Translations under genes and position numbers: made by a program | Assembly (NCBI RefSeq): GCF_040655735.1 | Contig: NZ_JBFAKK010000009.1 | Location: 282,106-346,105 of the forward strand | DNA: 64,000 nucleotides | Direction: 5' to 3' | Source of the DNA: Phytomonospora sp040655735 | GTDB lineage: Bacteria; Actinomycetota; Actinomycetes; Mycobacteriales; Micromonosporaceae | Shown: positions 8,935 through 15,976 of the stretch, in pieces | How the letters are laid out: every line of letters begins with the position of its first letter | Position numbering within the stretch: the stretch's first letter is position 1 | Notes under the pieces: model-generated | What the model saw: only the letters and a program-made list of their open reading frames with translations | Databases searched by the model: none | What the model was told of the DNA's origin: nothing

Positions 8935-8991
8935 TTGACAACCGGTTCACGACGGCGCCACGATGTCGCCAATTCATCGAAACGCTTCGAT
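8935..8991 (+). promoter_or_regulatory. Promoter with LacI-type operator for the glycosidase
   Basis: TTGACA at 8935-8940 is a consensus -35 box, with CACGAT (8959-8964) as a possible -10 at 18 bp spacing. ATCGAAACGCTTCGAT at 8976-8991 is a near-palindrome with the GAAACG core typical of LacI-family operators, ending right before the AGGAG ribosome site. Known: LacI regulators repress polysaccharide-degrading genes until sugar is present. No lacI gene is adjacent. Confidence 0.5.
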
Positions 8992-9002
8992 AGGAGCAGT
9001 TG

Positions 9003-11072
9003 ATGCGACATCATCGCCTTCCACTGACGGCGGCCGCCGCGCTCGCGCTGGCCACCGCGAGCCTCTTAGCCGCACCGAACCCACCCGACGCGGCCGCCGC
9101 CGACGGCGCCGTGTCGGTGACCGTCAACGCCAACGCCGGGCTGGCCACCATGCCGGAGACCGGCCTCGGCGTCAACCACGCCATCTGGGACGCCGAACTG
9201 GCCTCCGACGAGACCGCCGACCTGCTCGCCGACGCCGGCGTGCGGATGGTCCGCTACCCCGGCGGGTCCTACGCCGACATCTACCACTGGGAGACCCACA
9301 CCGCCCCGGGCGGCTACGTCGCCCCCGGCACGGACTTCGACGCCTTCATGGCCGCCGCCGAGCGGACCGGCGCCGAGCCGATGATCATCGCCAACTACGG
9401 CACCGCCAGTGCCGGGGAGGCCGCCGAATGGGTCAGGTACGCCAACGTGACCAAGGGCTACGGCGCGCGCTACTGGACGGTCGGCAACGAGAACTACGGC
9501 AACGGCCACTACGGCAGCGCCTGGGAGGCCGACGAGCGGCCGCGCAAGGACCCGGCCTACTACGCCGCCGAGGTCGTCGCCTACGCCGAGGCCATGAAGG
9601 CCGTCGACCCCTCCATCAAGGTCGGCGCCGTGCTGACCACGCCGGGGAACTGGCCCGACGGCATCGTCACCGCCGGTGACGCCGGCACCTGGAACCAGGT
9701 CGTGCTGTCCATCGCCGGACCGTCGATCGACTTCGTCGACGTGCACTGGTACCCCGGTGGGAGCAGTGCCGCCGAGTCGCTGACCAGGACCGAGCACATC
9801 GGCGACGCCGTGCGGATGCTGCGCGAGCAGATCGTCCGCCACGGCGGGGCCGGCGCCTCCCGCATCGGCATCAGCATGACCGAGCTCAACGTCGGCGTCG
9901 GACCGAACACCCAGCCGGGCGCGCTCTTCCTCGCCGACGCCTACAGCGAACTGCTCGCCGAGGGCGTCTTCACCGTCAACTGGTGGAACGTGCACAACGG
10001 CATCGGCACGGTCTCGACGGTCGCCGGGCAGACCGACTACGGCGACTTCGGCCTGCTCTCCAGCGGGACCTGCACCGCCGACGGATCGGTCTGCGAGCCG
10101 GCCTTCAACACGCCCTTCGCGCCCTACTTCGGACTGTCCATGATGGACCGCTTCGCGCGGCCCGGGGACCGTTTCGTCGCCGCCGGGACCAGCGACCCGC
10201 TGGTGGCCGCGCACGCCGTCCGGCGGCCCGACGGGAACCTGGCGCTGCTGCTGCTCAACAAGGATCCCGACAACGCCCGCGACATCACCGTCGACTACGC
10301 CGGTTTCGCCCCGGCGAGCACACCGCCGACGGTACACACCTACACCAACGGAGCCACCTCGATCACCGAGTCGGCGAGCGGCGGCGCGACGAGCCGGACC
10401 CTGCCGCCGTACTCGCTCACCACGCTGGTGCTGCGTCCGGCGCAGCCGGCCGTCGGCGCTCCCGGAGCTCCCGGGCAGCCGGTCGCCGCGCAGGTGACCG
10501 ACACGTCGGCGAGGATCTCGTGGCCGGCCGGATCGGCCGGGGCCGCGCCGGTCGCCAAGTACGAGCTGTACCGGCAGAACGGGCCGGTCGGCGAGCAGCT
10601 GGGCGAGACGGGCGGGACGTCCATCACCGTCGGCAACCTCGTGCCGGGGACCCGCTACACCGTCAACGTCCTCACCAGGGACACCGCCGGGCGCGTCTCC
10701 TGGGCCTCACCGCCGCTGACCTTCACGACCGGTACGCCGGCGTCGAGCACGTGCTCCGTGCGGTTCGGCACCGACACGGACTGGGGCAACGGCTATGTCG
10801 CGAGCGTCGACATCACCAACACCGGCCCGGTCGCGCTCGACGGCTGGACCCTCACCTTCGCCTGGCCGACCGCCTGGCAGCAGATGAACGGCGGCTGGAA
10901 CGCCGACTGGACGCAGACCGGCAGGTCCGTCAAGGTGACCCCGCTCGACCACAACCGCTCGCTGGCCGCCGGAGGCGGCACCACCAACGTCGGCTTCGTC
11001 GGCGGCTACAGCGGACCCAACGTCCGCCCGACCGTGTTCACCCTCAACGGGACCGTGTGCCGCACGGTCTGA
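9003..11072 (+). CDS. Secreted glycoside hydrolase with Fn3 and CBM2 (arabinofuranosidase-like)
   Basis: The 689-residue protein starts with a signal peptide (MRHHRLPLTAAAALALATASLLAAP). The catalytic domain (about residues 35-350) is a TIM barrel with a probable acid/base glutamate at 163 in WTVGNENYG and a nucleophile at 294 in ISMTELNVG, the spacing of clan GH-A enzymes such as GH51/GH39/GH79. A beta domain follows, then a fibronectin type III domain (about 485-570) and a C-terminal family 2 carbohydrate-binding module (about 580-689) with exposed tryptophans. AGGAG precedes the ATG. The exact substrate is uncertain; binding of plant cell wall polysaccharide is likely from CBM2. Confidence 0.8.
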   Translation: MRHHRLPLTAAAALALATASLLAAPNPPDAAAADGAVSVTVNANAGLATMPETGLGVNHAIWDAELASDETADLLADAGVRMVRYPGGSYADIYHWETHTAPGGYVAPGTDFDAFMAAAERTGAEPMIIANYGTASAGEAAEWVRYANVTKGYGARYWTVGNENYGNGHYGSAWEADERPRKDPAYYAAEVVAYAEAMKAVDPSIKVGAVLTTPGNWPDGIVTAGDAGTWNQVVLSIAGPSIDFVDVHWYPGGSSAAESLTRTEHIGDAVRMLREQIVRHGGAGASRIGISMTELNVGVGPNTQPGALFLADAYSELLAEGVFTVNWWNVHNGIGTVSTVAGQTDYGDFGLLSSGTCTADGSVCEPAFNTPFAPYFGLSMMDRFARPGDRFVAAGTSDPLVAAHAVRRPDGNLALLLLNKDPDNARDITVDYAGFAPASTPPTVHTYTNGATSITESASGGATSRTLPPYSLTTLVLRPAQPAVGAPGAPGQPVAAQVTDTSARISWPAGSAGAAPVAKYELYRQNGPVGEQLGETGGTSITVGNLVPGTRYTVNVLTRDTAGRVSWASPPLTFTTGTPASSTCSVRFGTDTDWGNGYVASVDITNTGPVALDGWTLTFAWPTAWQQMNGGWNADWTQTGRSVKVTPLDHNRSLAAGGGTTNVGFVGGYSGPNVRPTVFTLNGTVCRTV

Positions 11073-11104
11073 CGCCCTGACCCCTGACCCCGGACCGAGC
11101 CGTG

Positions 11105-11227
11105 TGGGAGCGCTACCCAGAATGGTTCGCGCGGCCGGGGAGAAGGAACATCGGCAAGAATCCCCGCCGCGACGGCCGGTCGGACCGCCCTCGGTGCCCG
11201 TTATGGACGATGATTCGACAATTGTCG
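11105..11227 (+). promoter_or_regulatory. Two palindromes upstream of the M15-like gene
   Basis: TGGGAGCGCTACCCA at 11105-11119 resembles the CebR/CelR cellulose-repressor operator TGGGAGCGCTCCCA but carries one extra base in the right arm. CGACAATTGTCG at 11216-11227 is a perfect 12-bp palindrome 26 bp before the start of the next gene. Either may be an operator; neither is proven. Confidence 0.35.
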
Positions 11228-11252
11228 TCTTCCATGAGGGGATCGGGTCCAC

Positions 11253-11978
11253 ATGCGAGCGAGCACTCTGCGCCGAGTCATCGTCGGTTCCGCGGCCGCG
11301 CTGGTCGCGGTGACCTTGACGGCCGGGCCGGCCTGGGCGGCCCCGAAGGAACCGCCGACGCCGAAGTTCGGGCCGTCGATCGACGACTACGCGCCCGACG
11401 AGACGCCCGGCAAGTGCCTCGACAAGGTCGAGCAGCCCGGAGTCGCCGCCTTCCGGGACTTCGTCCTCCCGCTGTATCCCGGGACCTCCAACGGCGGTAT
11501 CCACGCCTGTAGCGGCTTCGAGCACAACGAGGGCAGGGCCTGGGACTGGATGGTCGACGCCGACGACGCCGAGGACAAGGCCGTGGCCGAGGTCGTGCTC
11601 GACTGGCTGCTGGCCGAGGACCGCTACGGCAACGACCACGCCATGGCCCGCCGGCTCGGGATCAAGTACATCATCTGGAACAGGCGCTACCTGCCCTTGA
11701 CGGAGGGCGCGGATCACGACTGGGTCGCCTATACCGCCGACAACCCGCACACCGACCACGTGCACTTCAGCTTCAGCTGGGCGGGCGCGCGGAAGCAGAC
11801 CACGTGGTGGAACGCACGGCTCGAACCCGACCGCCTCCTCAGGTCCCACGACCACGACGCCGATCGCCCCTCCGTTCGCACGTTCTCGACGGGCGACGAC
11901 TTCTGGCAGGTGATCGCGTGGCGGGCTCCCTCGGGCCGCACCGACCCGGAGGGCGGCGGCCGGACGGTGACGGGCTGA
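11253..11978 (+). CDS. Secreted M15-like (ARB_07466-like) protein
   Basis: The 241-residue protein has a clear signal peptide ending near AWAAP (residue 30). The mature part contains CSGFEHNEGRAWDWMVD and NPHTDHVHFSFSW. The latter is the H-x2-H-x-H zinc pattern of the ARB_07466-like domain found in many actinobacterial secreted proteins and related to M15 D-Ala-D-Ala peptidases. A cell-wall or extracellular peptidase role is plausible but unproven. The last 60 residues are low in recognisable structure. The ATG sits downstream of a perfect palindrome that could be its operator. Confidence 0.68.
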   Translation: MRASTLRRVIVGSAAALVAVTLTAGPAWAAPKEPPTPKFGPSIDDYAPDETPGKCLDKVEQPGVAAFRDFVLPLYPGTSNGGIHACSGFEHNEGRAWDWMVDADDAEDKAVAEVVLDWLLAEDRYGNDHAMARRLGIKYIIWNRRYLPLTEGADHDWVAYTADNPHTDHVHFSFSWAGARKQTTWWNARLEPDRLLRSHDHDADRPSVRTFSTGDDFWQVIAWRAPSGRTDPEGGGRTVTG

Positions 11979-12032
11979 CGCCGACCGGCGAGGACCTCGA
12001 CCTCGCCGGTCGCCACCGCATAAACTCCCCAC

Positions 12033-12812
12033 GTGCTGATCCTCCTGCCGCCCTCCGAGGGCAAGACCGCGACCAGGCGCGGCGCCCCGGTCGACTTCGC
12101 CGGCCTGTCCTCCCCCGAACTCAACGACGCCCGCCGCGAGGTCGGCGAGGCCCTCGTGAGGCTGGCGGCCGACCCGGACCGCGCGCGGGCGCGGGAGGTG
12201 CTCGGCATCAGCGGGGGCCAGGACGGCGAGCTCGACAAGGACGCTGCGCTGTTCACCGCCCCGGCGTCGGCGGCGGCGAAGCTCTACTCGGGCGTGCTCT
12301 ACGAGGCCCTGGGTCTGTCCACTCTCGACAGTGCGGCGAAGCGCCGGGCGACCTCTTCGGTGCGCGTCTTCTCCGGACTGTGGGGCATGGTCGGCACGGC
12401 CGACCGGATCCCGCCCTACCGGTGCTCGATGAACGTGCGGCTGCCCGGGATCGGCTCGCTGGCGGGCTTCTGGCGCAGGCACCTGGCCACGGTGATGCCC
12501 GCGCTGGTCACCGAGCGGGTCGTGCTCGACCTGCGCTCCTCGCCCTACATACCGGCCTGGCGACCGGGTCCGGCCGACGAGCAGGTCGTCACCGTGCGGG
12601 TGCTTCAGGAGCGGCTGGTCGGCGGCGAACCGACCCGAACCGTCGTGAGCCACTTCAACAAGGCGACCAAGGGCCGCCTCGTGCGCGACCTGCTCATCGC
12701 CGGTGTGCGCCCGAAGAAGGCCGCCGAACTCCTCGACGCCATGCGCGACCTCGGCTATCACGTCGAAGGTGACGGCCCCGGCCGCGCCGACGTGGTCGTC
12801 AGCGAGCTTTGA
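12033..12812 (+). CDS. yaaA: YaaA-family peroxide stress protein
   Basis: The 259-residue protein opens with MLILLPPSEGKTA, the invariant N-terminus of YaaA (DUF328), and continues with LWGMV, DRIPPYRCSMN and FNKATKGRLVRDLL motifs of the family. In E. coli YaaA lowers intracellular free iron during hydrogen peroxide stress and binds DNA. The start is GTG with a weak ribosome site. It ends with a 14-bp overlap with the convergent mutarotase gene. Confidence 0.88.
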   Translation: MLILLPPSEGKTATRRGAPVDFAGLSSPELNDARREVGEALVRLAADPDRARAREVLGISGGQDGELDKDAALFTAPASAAAKLYSGVLYEALGLSTLDSAAKRRATSSVRVFSGLWGMVGTADRIPPYRCSMNVRLPGIGSLAGFWRRHLATVMPALVTERVVLDLRSSPYIPAWRPGPADEQVVTVRVLQERLVGGEPTRTVVSHFNKATKGRLVRDLLIAGVRPKKAAELLDAMRDLGYHVEGDGPGRADVVVSEL

Positions 12813-13125
12813 CCTGCTCGCTGAGCGACCAGACGTGGGCGATGCCGGAGTCGCGGCCGTCGTAGTTGTCCTTGACCTCGTGCAGCGGCCCGACCCGCTC
12901 CTGCCAGGCGACGTTGGCCGGGTGCTCACGCAGCGCGGCCCGCATCGCCTGGTAGTCCTCGACGTCGATGATGTGGAAGAGATGCGTGCCGTCGCGCCAG
13001 ATCCGCCAGTCGCGCACGCCGGCCTCCTCGAGTGCGGCGGCGAGCTCGGCCGGGATGGTCTCGTGGACCTCGTCGTAGTCGAGCTCGCGGCCGGGGACCA
13101 GTCGCGTGTGCAGGGCGATCTCCAT
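12799..13125 (-). CDS. L-rhamnose mutarotase (DUF718 family)
   Basis: The 108-residue protein matches the RhaM fold: MEIALHTRLVPGRELDYDEVH at the start and WRIWRDGTHLFHIIDVEDY in the middle carry the conserved histidine and tyrosine positions, and NVAWQERVGPL is the C-terminal motif. The enzyme interconverts alpha and beta anomers of L-rhamnose or a similar deoxyhexose. The ATG at 13125 has GGGAGAACGC before it and fits the family length. It is the last gene of the operon aldo/keto reductase - lactonase - mutarotase, 11 bp after the lactonase stop. Confidence 0.85.
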   Translation of the reverse strand: MEIALHTRLVPGRELDYDEVHETIPAELAAALEEAGVRDWRIWRDGTHLFHIIDVEDYQAMRAALREHPANVAWQERVGPLHEVKDNYDGRDSGIAHVWSLSEQVKAR

Positions 13126-13136
13126 GCGTTCTCCCG

Positions 13137-13985
13137 TCAGCCTTCCAGTCCGTAGACCTCGGCGGCGGTCCCGCCGAGGATCCTGCGCCGCTCGGTGGGC
13201 GCGAACTCGTCGAGGAGTTCGCCTGTCACGTCGAGGACGCGCTTGTACTCGGCGGCGAGGGTGCACACCGGCCAGTCCGAGCCCCACATGAGGCGTTCGG
13301 GACCGAAGGTCTCGACGGCGCACTCGAAGTAGGGGCGCAGGTCGGCGATGGTCCACTTCTCCCAGTCGGCCTCGGTGACCAGGCCGGACACCTTCGCAAC
13401 GACGTGGGGGTGCTCGGCGAGCGGGGCGATGGCCTCGCGCCAGGCGGCGAAGCCGTCGGCGCCGATCTGGGGCTTGCCGAGGTGGTCGAGAATGAAAAGG
13501 GTGTCCTCGACGGCGCCGGCGAGTTTCGCCGCGTACGGCAGCTGCTCAACGCGCAGGACCAGGTCGAAGGTGAGCCCGGCGTCGGCGACGGCCTGTACGC
13601 CGCGCACGACCTCGGCGGTCGAGCAGTCGGCGGGGAAGGAGTCGGACTGGAGCTGTTCGCGGACGCCGACGAGCTTGTCGGCGCCGGGGAGTTCGCGGTA
13701 CTCGGCGAGGGTGCGGCCGATGCCGGGGTCACGGATGTCGGCCCAGCCGACCACTCCGGCGATCGTGTCGCTGGTGGCGGCGAGGGCCAGGAACTCGGCC
13801 ACCTCACCGGTCTTGCCGAGGCCCGCCTCGACCAGGACGGTCTTGTCGACCCCGGCGGGTCCGGTGACCGCGACCAGGTCGTCCACTGTGTACGAACGGC
13901 GCAGCGGCGCCAGTCCGGGCTCGGCGTCGAGCCACTTGTAGCCCTTGTTGTACTGCCACAGGTGGTGATGGGCGTCTATGATCAT
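13137..13985 (-). CDS. Amidohydrolase-family sugar lactonase (L-fucono/rhamnono-lactonase like)
   Basis: The 282-residue protein begins MIIDAHHHLWQ, the amidohydrolase-2 metal motif, and ends with LMWGSDWPVC, which holds the final metal-binding aspartate of the TIM barrel. Family members open L-fucono-1,5-lactone and similar sugar lactones. The start overlaps the stop of the upstream aldo/keto reductase by ATGA, which implies translational coupling. The natural reading is that the reductase makes a lactone and this enzyme hydrolyses it. Confidence 0.85.
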   Translation of the reverse strand: MIIDAHHHLWQYNKGYKWLDAEPGLAPLRRSYTVDDLVAVTGPAGVDKTVLVEAGLGKTGEVAEFLALAATSDTIAGVVGWADIRDPGIGRTLAEYRELPGADKLVGVREQLQSDSFPADCSTAEVVRGVQAVADAGLTFDLVLRVEQLPYAAKLAGAVEDTLFILDHLGKPQIGADGFAAWREAIAPLAEHPHVVAKVSGLVTEADWEKWTIADLRPYFECAVETFGPERLMWGSDWPVCTLAAEYKRVLDVTGELLDEFAPTERRRILGGTAAEVYGLEG

Positions 13986-14971
13986 GGGACGGGTGCTTTC
14001 TCGTCGAGCAAACCGGCCCGGTTCAGGTCGGGCCACAACTCAGCGGGTATGTCGTGGCGGGCCATCGCCACGTTGTCGGTCACCTCTTCTGGACTGCGCG
14101 CACCGACCACGATGGCGCTCACGGCCGGATGGGCCAGCGAGAACCGCAGTGCGGCCGCACGTAGCGGCACATCGTAGCGTGCGCAGACCTCGCCCAGCGC
14201 GCGAGCTTTGGCCAAAGTGCCCGCATCGACCGTTGCGTAGTCGTATCGGGCGTCTTCCGACGGATCGGCCAGCAGCCCGGAGTTGTAGACGCCGCCGAGG
14301 ATGACGCCGATGTCCTCCCGCTCGCACAAGGGAAGCAGCTCGTCGAGTCCGGACTGGTCGAGCAGCGTGTAGCGCCCGGCGAGCAGGACACAGTCGACGG
14401 CACCGGCGCGGACGAAGCGGGTGAGCATCGCGGCCTGGTTCATGCCGGCGCTGACGGCGCCGATGACGCCCTGGTCGCGCAGTTCGGCCAGCGCCACGGC
14501 GGCACCGGAGATCGCCTCGTCCCAGTGGTCGTCGGGGTCGTGGATGTGCAGGACGTCGACGCGGTCGAGCCCGAGGCGTTCGAGGCTGGCCTCCAGGGAG
14601 CGCATCACGCCGTCGTAGCCGTAGTCGAAGACGGGCACCAGCCCGGTGTCCTCGGCCCACGCCTCCTGCTGTCCCTCGGATCCCGGGACGAGCCGGCGTC
14701 CGACCTTCGTGCACAGCACGTATTCGTCGCGGGGACGCCGGCGCAGTGCCTCGCCCGAGCGCGTCTCGGACAGCCCGGCGCCGTACAGCGGCGCGGTGTC
14801 GAACAGGCGGATCCCGGCATCCCAGGCGGTGTCGACGGTGTCGAGCGCGGACTGCGCGCCGACCCCGGAGTACAGGCCGCCGATGGGCGCGAGGCCGAGC
14901 CCGAGGCGGGTCACCGGCAGGCCGCTGCGGCCGAGTGGGACGCGGGCGGTGGGCTCGTACGGGTTCGGCAT
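13982..14971 (-). CDS. Aldo/keto reductase (L-fucose / aldose 1-dehydrogenase type)
   Basis: The 329-residue protein has the aldo/keto reductase features: FDTAPLYGAGLSE (catalytic Asp and Tyr), a lysine in YVLCTKVGR and a histidine in VDVLHIHDPDDH. The N-terminus VPLGRSGLPVTRLGLGLAPIGG is typical of L-fucose or D-threo-aldose 1-dehydrogenases. Expected reaction: NAD(P)-dependent oxidation of an aldose to its lactone. It heads a three-gene minus-strand operon and is divergent from the ADP-ribosylglycohydrolase gene 99 bp away. Confidence 0.85.
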   Translation of the reverse strand: MPNPYEPTARVPLGRSGLPVTRLGLGLAPIGGLYSGVGAQSALDTVDTAWDAGIRLFDTAPLYGAGLSETRSGEALRRRPRDEYVLCTKVGRRLVPGSEGQQEAWAEDTGLVPVFDYGYDGVMRSLEASLERLGLDRVDVLHIHDPDDHWDEAISGAAVALAELRDQGVIGAVSAGMNQAAMLTRFVRAGAVDCVLLAGRYTLLDQSGLDELLPLCEREDIGVILGGVYNSGLLADPSEDARYDYATVDAGTLAKARALGEVCARYDVPLRAAALRFSLAHPAVSAIVVGARSPEEVTDNVAMARHDIPAELWPDLNRAGLLDEKAPVP

Positions 14972-15070
14972 AGCGCCACAGCATAGGCGCAGGCCGGGAG
15001 GGTCGCGTCGAGGGTCCCGCACGGCGCTCGCCCCGTCATAGAATTCGCGCGACCCGAAAGGAACGAACCC

Positions 15071-15976
15071 ATCACCAGAACATTCGGCTCCGCCGACCGC
15101 CGGCAGCGCGCCGCCGCCTCACTGGCGGGCCTCAGCGTCGGCGACGCCCTCGGCGCCCAGTTCTTCGTCCCGGCCAACCGGGAGCACTTCGAGGCACGCA
15201 CGGTCCCGCCCGCACCGTGGGACTGGACCGACGACACGCAGATGGCATGGGTGCTCACCGAGCACCTGCGCGAGTTCGGCGAGGTCCGCCAGGACGACCT
15301 GGCCGCCGCCTTCGCCGCGGAGTTCGACCTCTACCGCGGCTACGGTCCGGGCGCGGGACGCCTGCTGCGGCTCGTCCGCGACGGCGGCGACTGGCGCGAA
15401 CTGTCGGCCGCCATGTTCGGCGGCTCGGGCTCCTTCGGCAACGGTGCCGCGATGCGCGTGGCGCCGCTGGGCGCCTGGTTCGCCGACGACCTCGACCGCG
15501 CCGCCGGACAGGCGGCACTGTCGGCCGAGATCACCCACCGCCACGGCGACGGGGTCGCCGGGGCGGTGGCGGTCGCGCTGGCCGCCGCGCTGGCCTCGGC
15601 CGACGAGACCCCCGAGCCCGGCGACCTGTTCACCGAGGTCATCGGACGCCTCGACGACGGCAAGGTCCGACGCCGCCTGGAACGGGCCCGCGCCATGCCA
15701 CGCGGAACCGAACCAGCGGACGTCGCCCGCGAACTCGGCAACGGCTCCCACACCGGCGCCCACGACACCGTCCCGTTCTGCCTGTGGGTCGCCGCGCACG
15801 AACTCGCCGACTTCCGGAAGTCCTTCTGGGACACCGCGTCGGCGGGCGGCGACGTCGACACCACCTGCGCGATCGTCGGCGGGATCGTCGCGGCGAACAC
15901 CGGCCCCGACGGGATCGCCGCGGAATGGCTCCGCTCGCGCGAAGCCCTTCCGGAGAACGCGGCTCAGGCGAGCTGA
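15071..15976 (+). CDS. ADP-ribosylglycohydrolase family protein (apparent ATC start)
   Basis: The 301-residue protein carries the family N-terminal motif LAGLSVGDALGAQ (about residues 18-30), the magnesium motif WTDDTQMAW near 52-60, and the C-terminal AGGDVDTTCAIVGGIV with its metal aspartates. These enzymes remove ADP-ribose from proteins, nucleic acids or small molecules in the cytoplasm. No ATG, GTG or TTG precedes the essential motif in frame; a ribosome site AAAGGA lies 8 bp before an ATC at 15071, and that start gives the family length. An ATG at 15242 would remove the GDALG and most of the metal site. The gene ends 13 bp inside the convergent DUF4132 gene. Confidence 0.85.
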   Translation: MTRTFGSADRRQRAAASLAGLSVGDALGAQFFVPANREHFEARTVPPAPWDWTDDTQMAWVLTEHLREFGEVRQDDLAAAFAAEFDLYRGYGPGAGRLLRLVRDGGDWRELSAAMFGGSGSFGNGAAMRVAPLGAWFADDLDRAAGQAALSAEITHRHGDGVAGAVAVALAAALASADETPEPGDLFTEVIGRLDDGKVRRRLERARAMPRGTEPADVARELGNGSHTGAHDTVPFCLWVAAHELADFRKSFWDTASAGGDVDTTCAIVGGIVAANTGPDGIAAEWLRSREALPENAAQAS

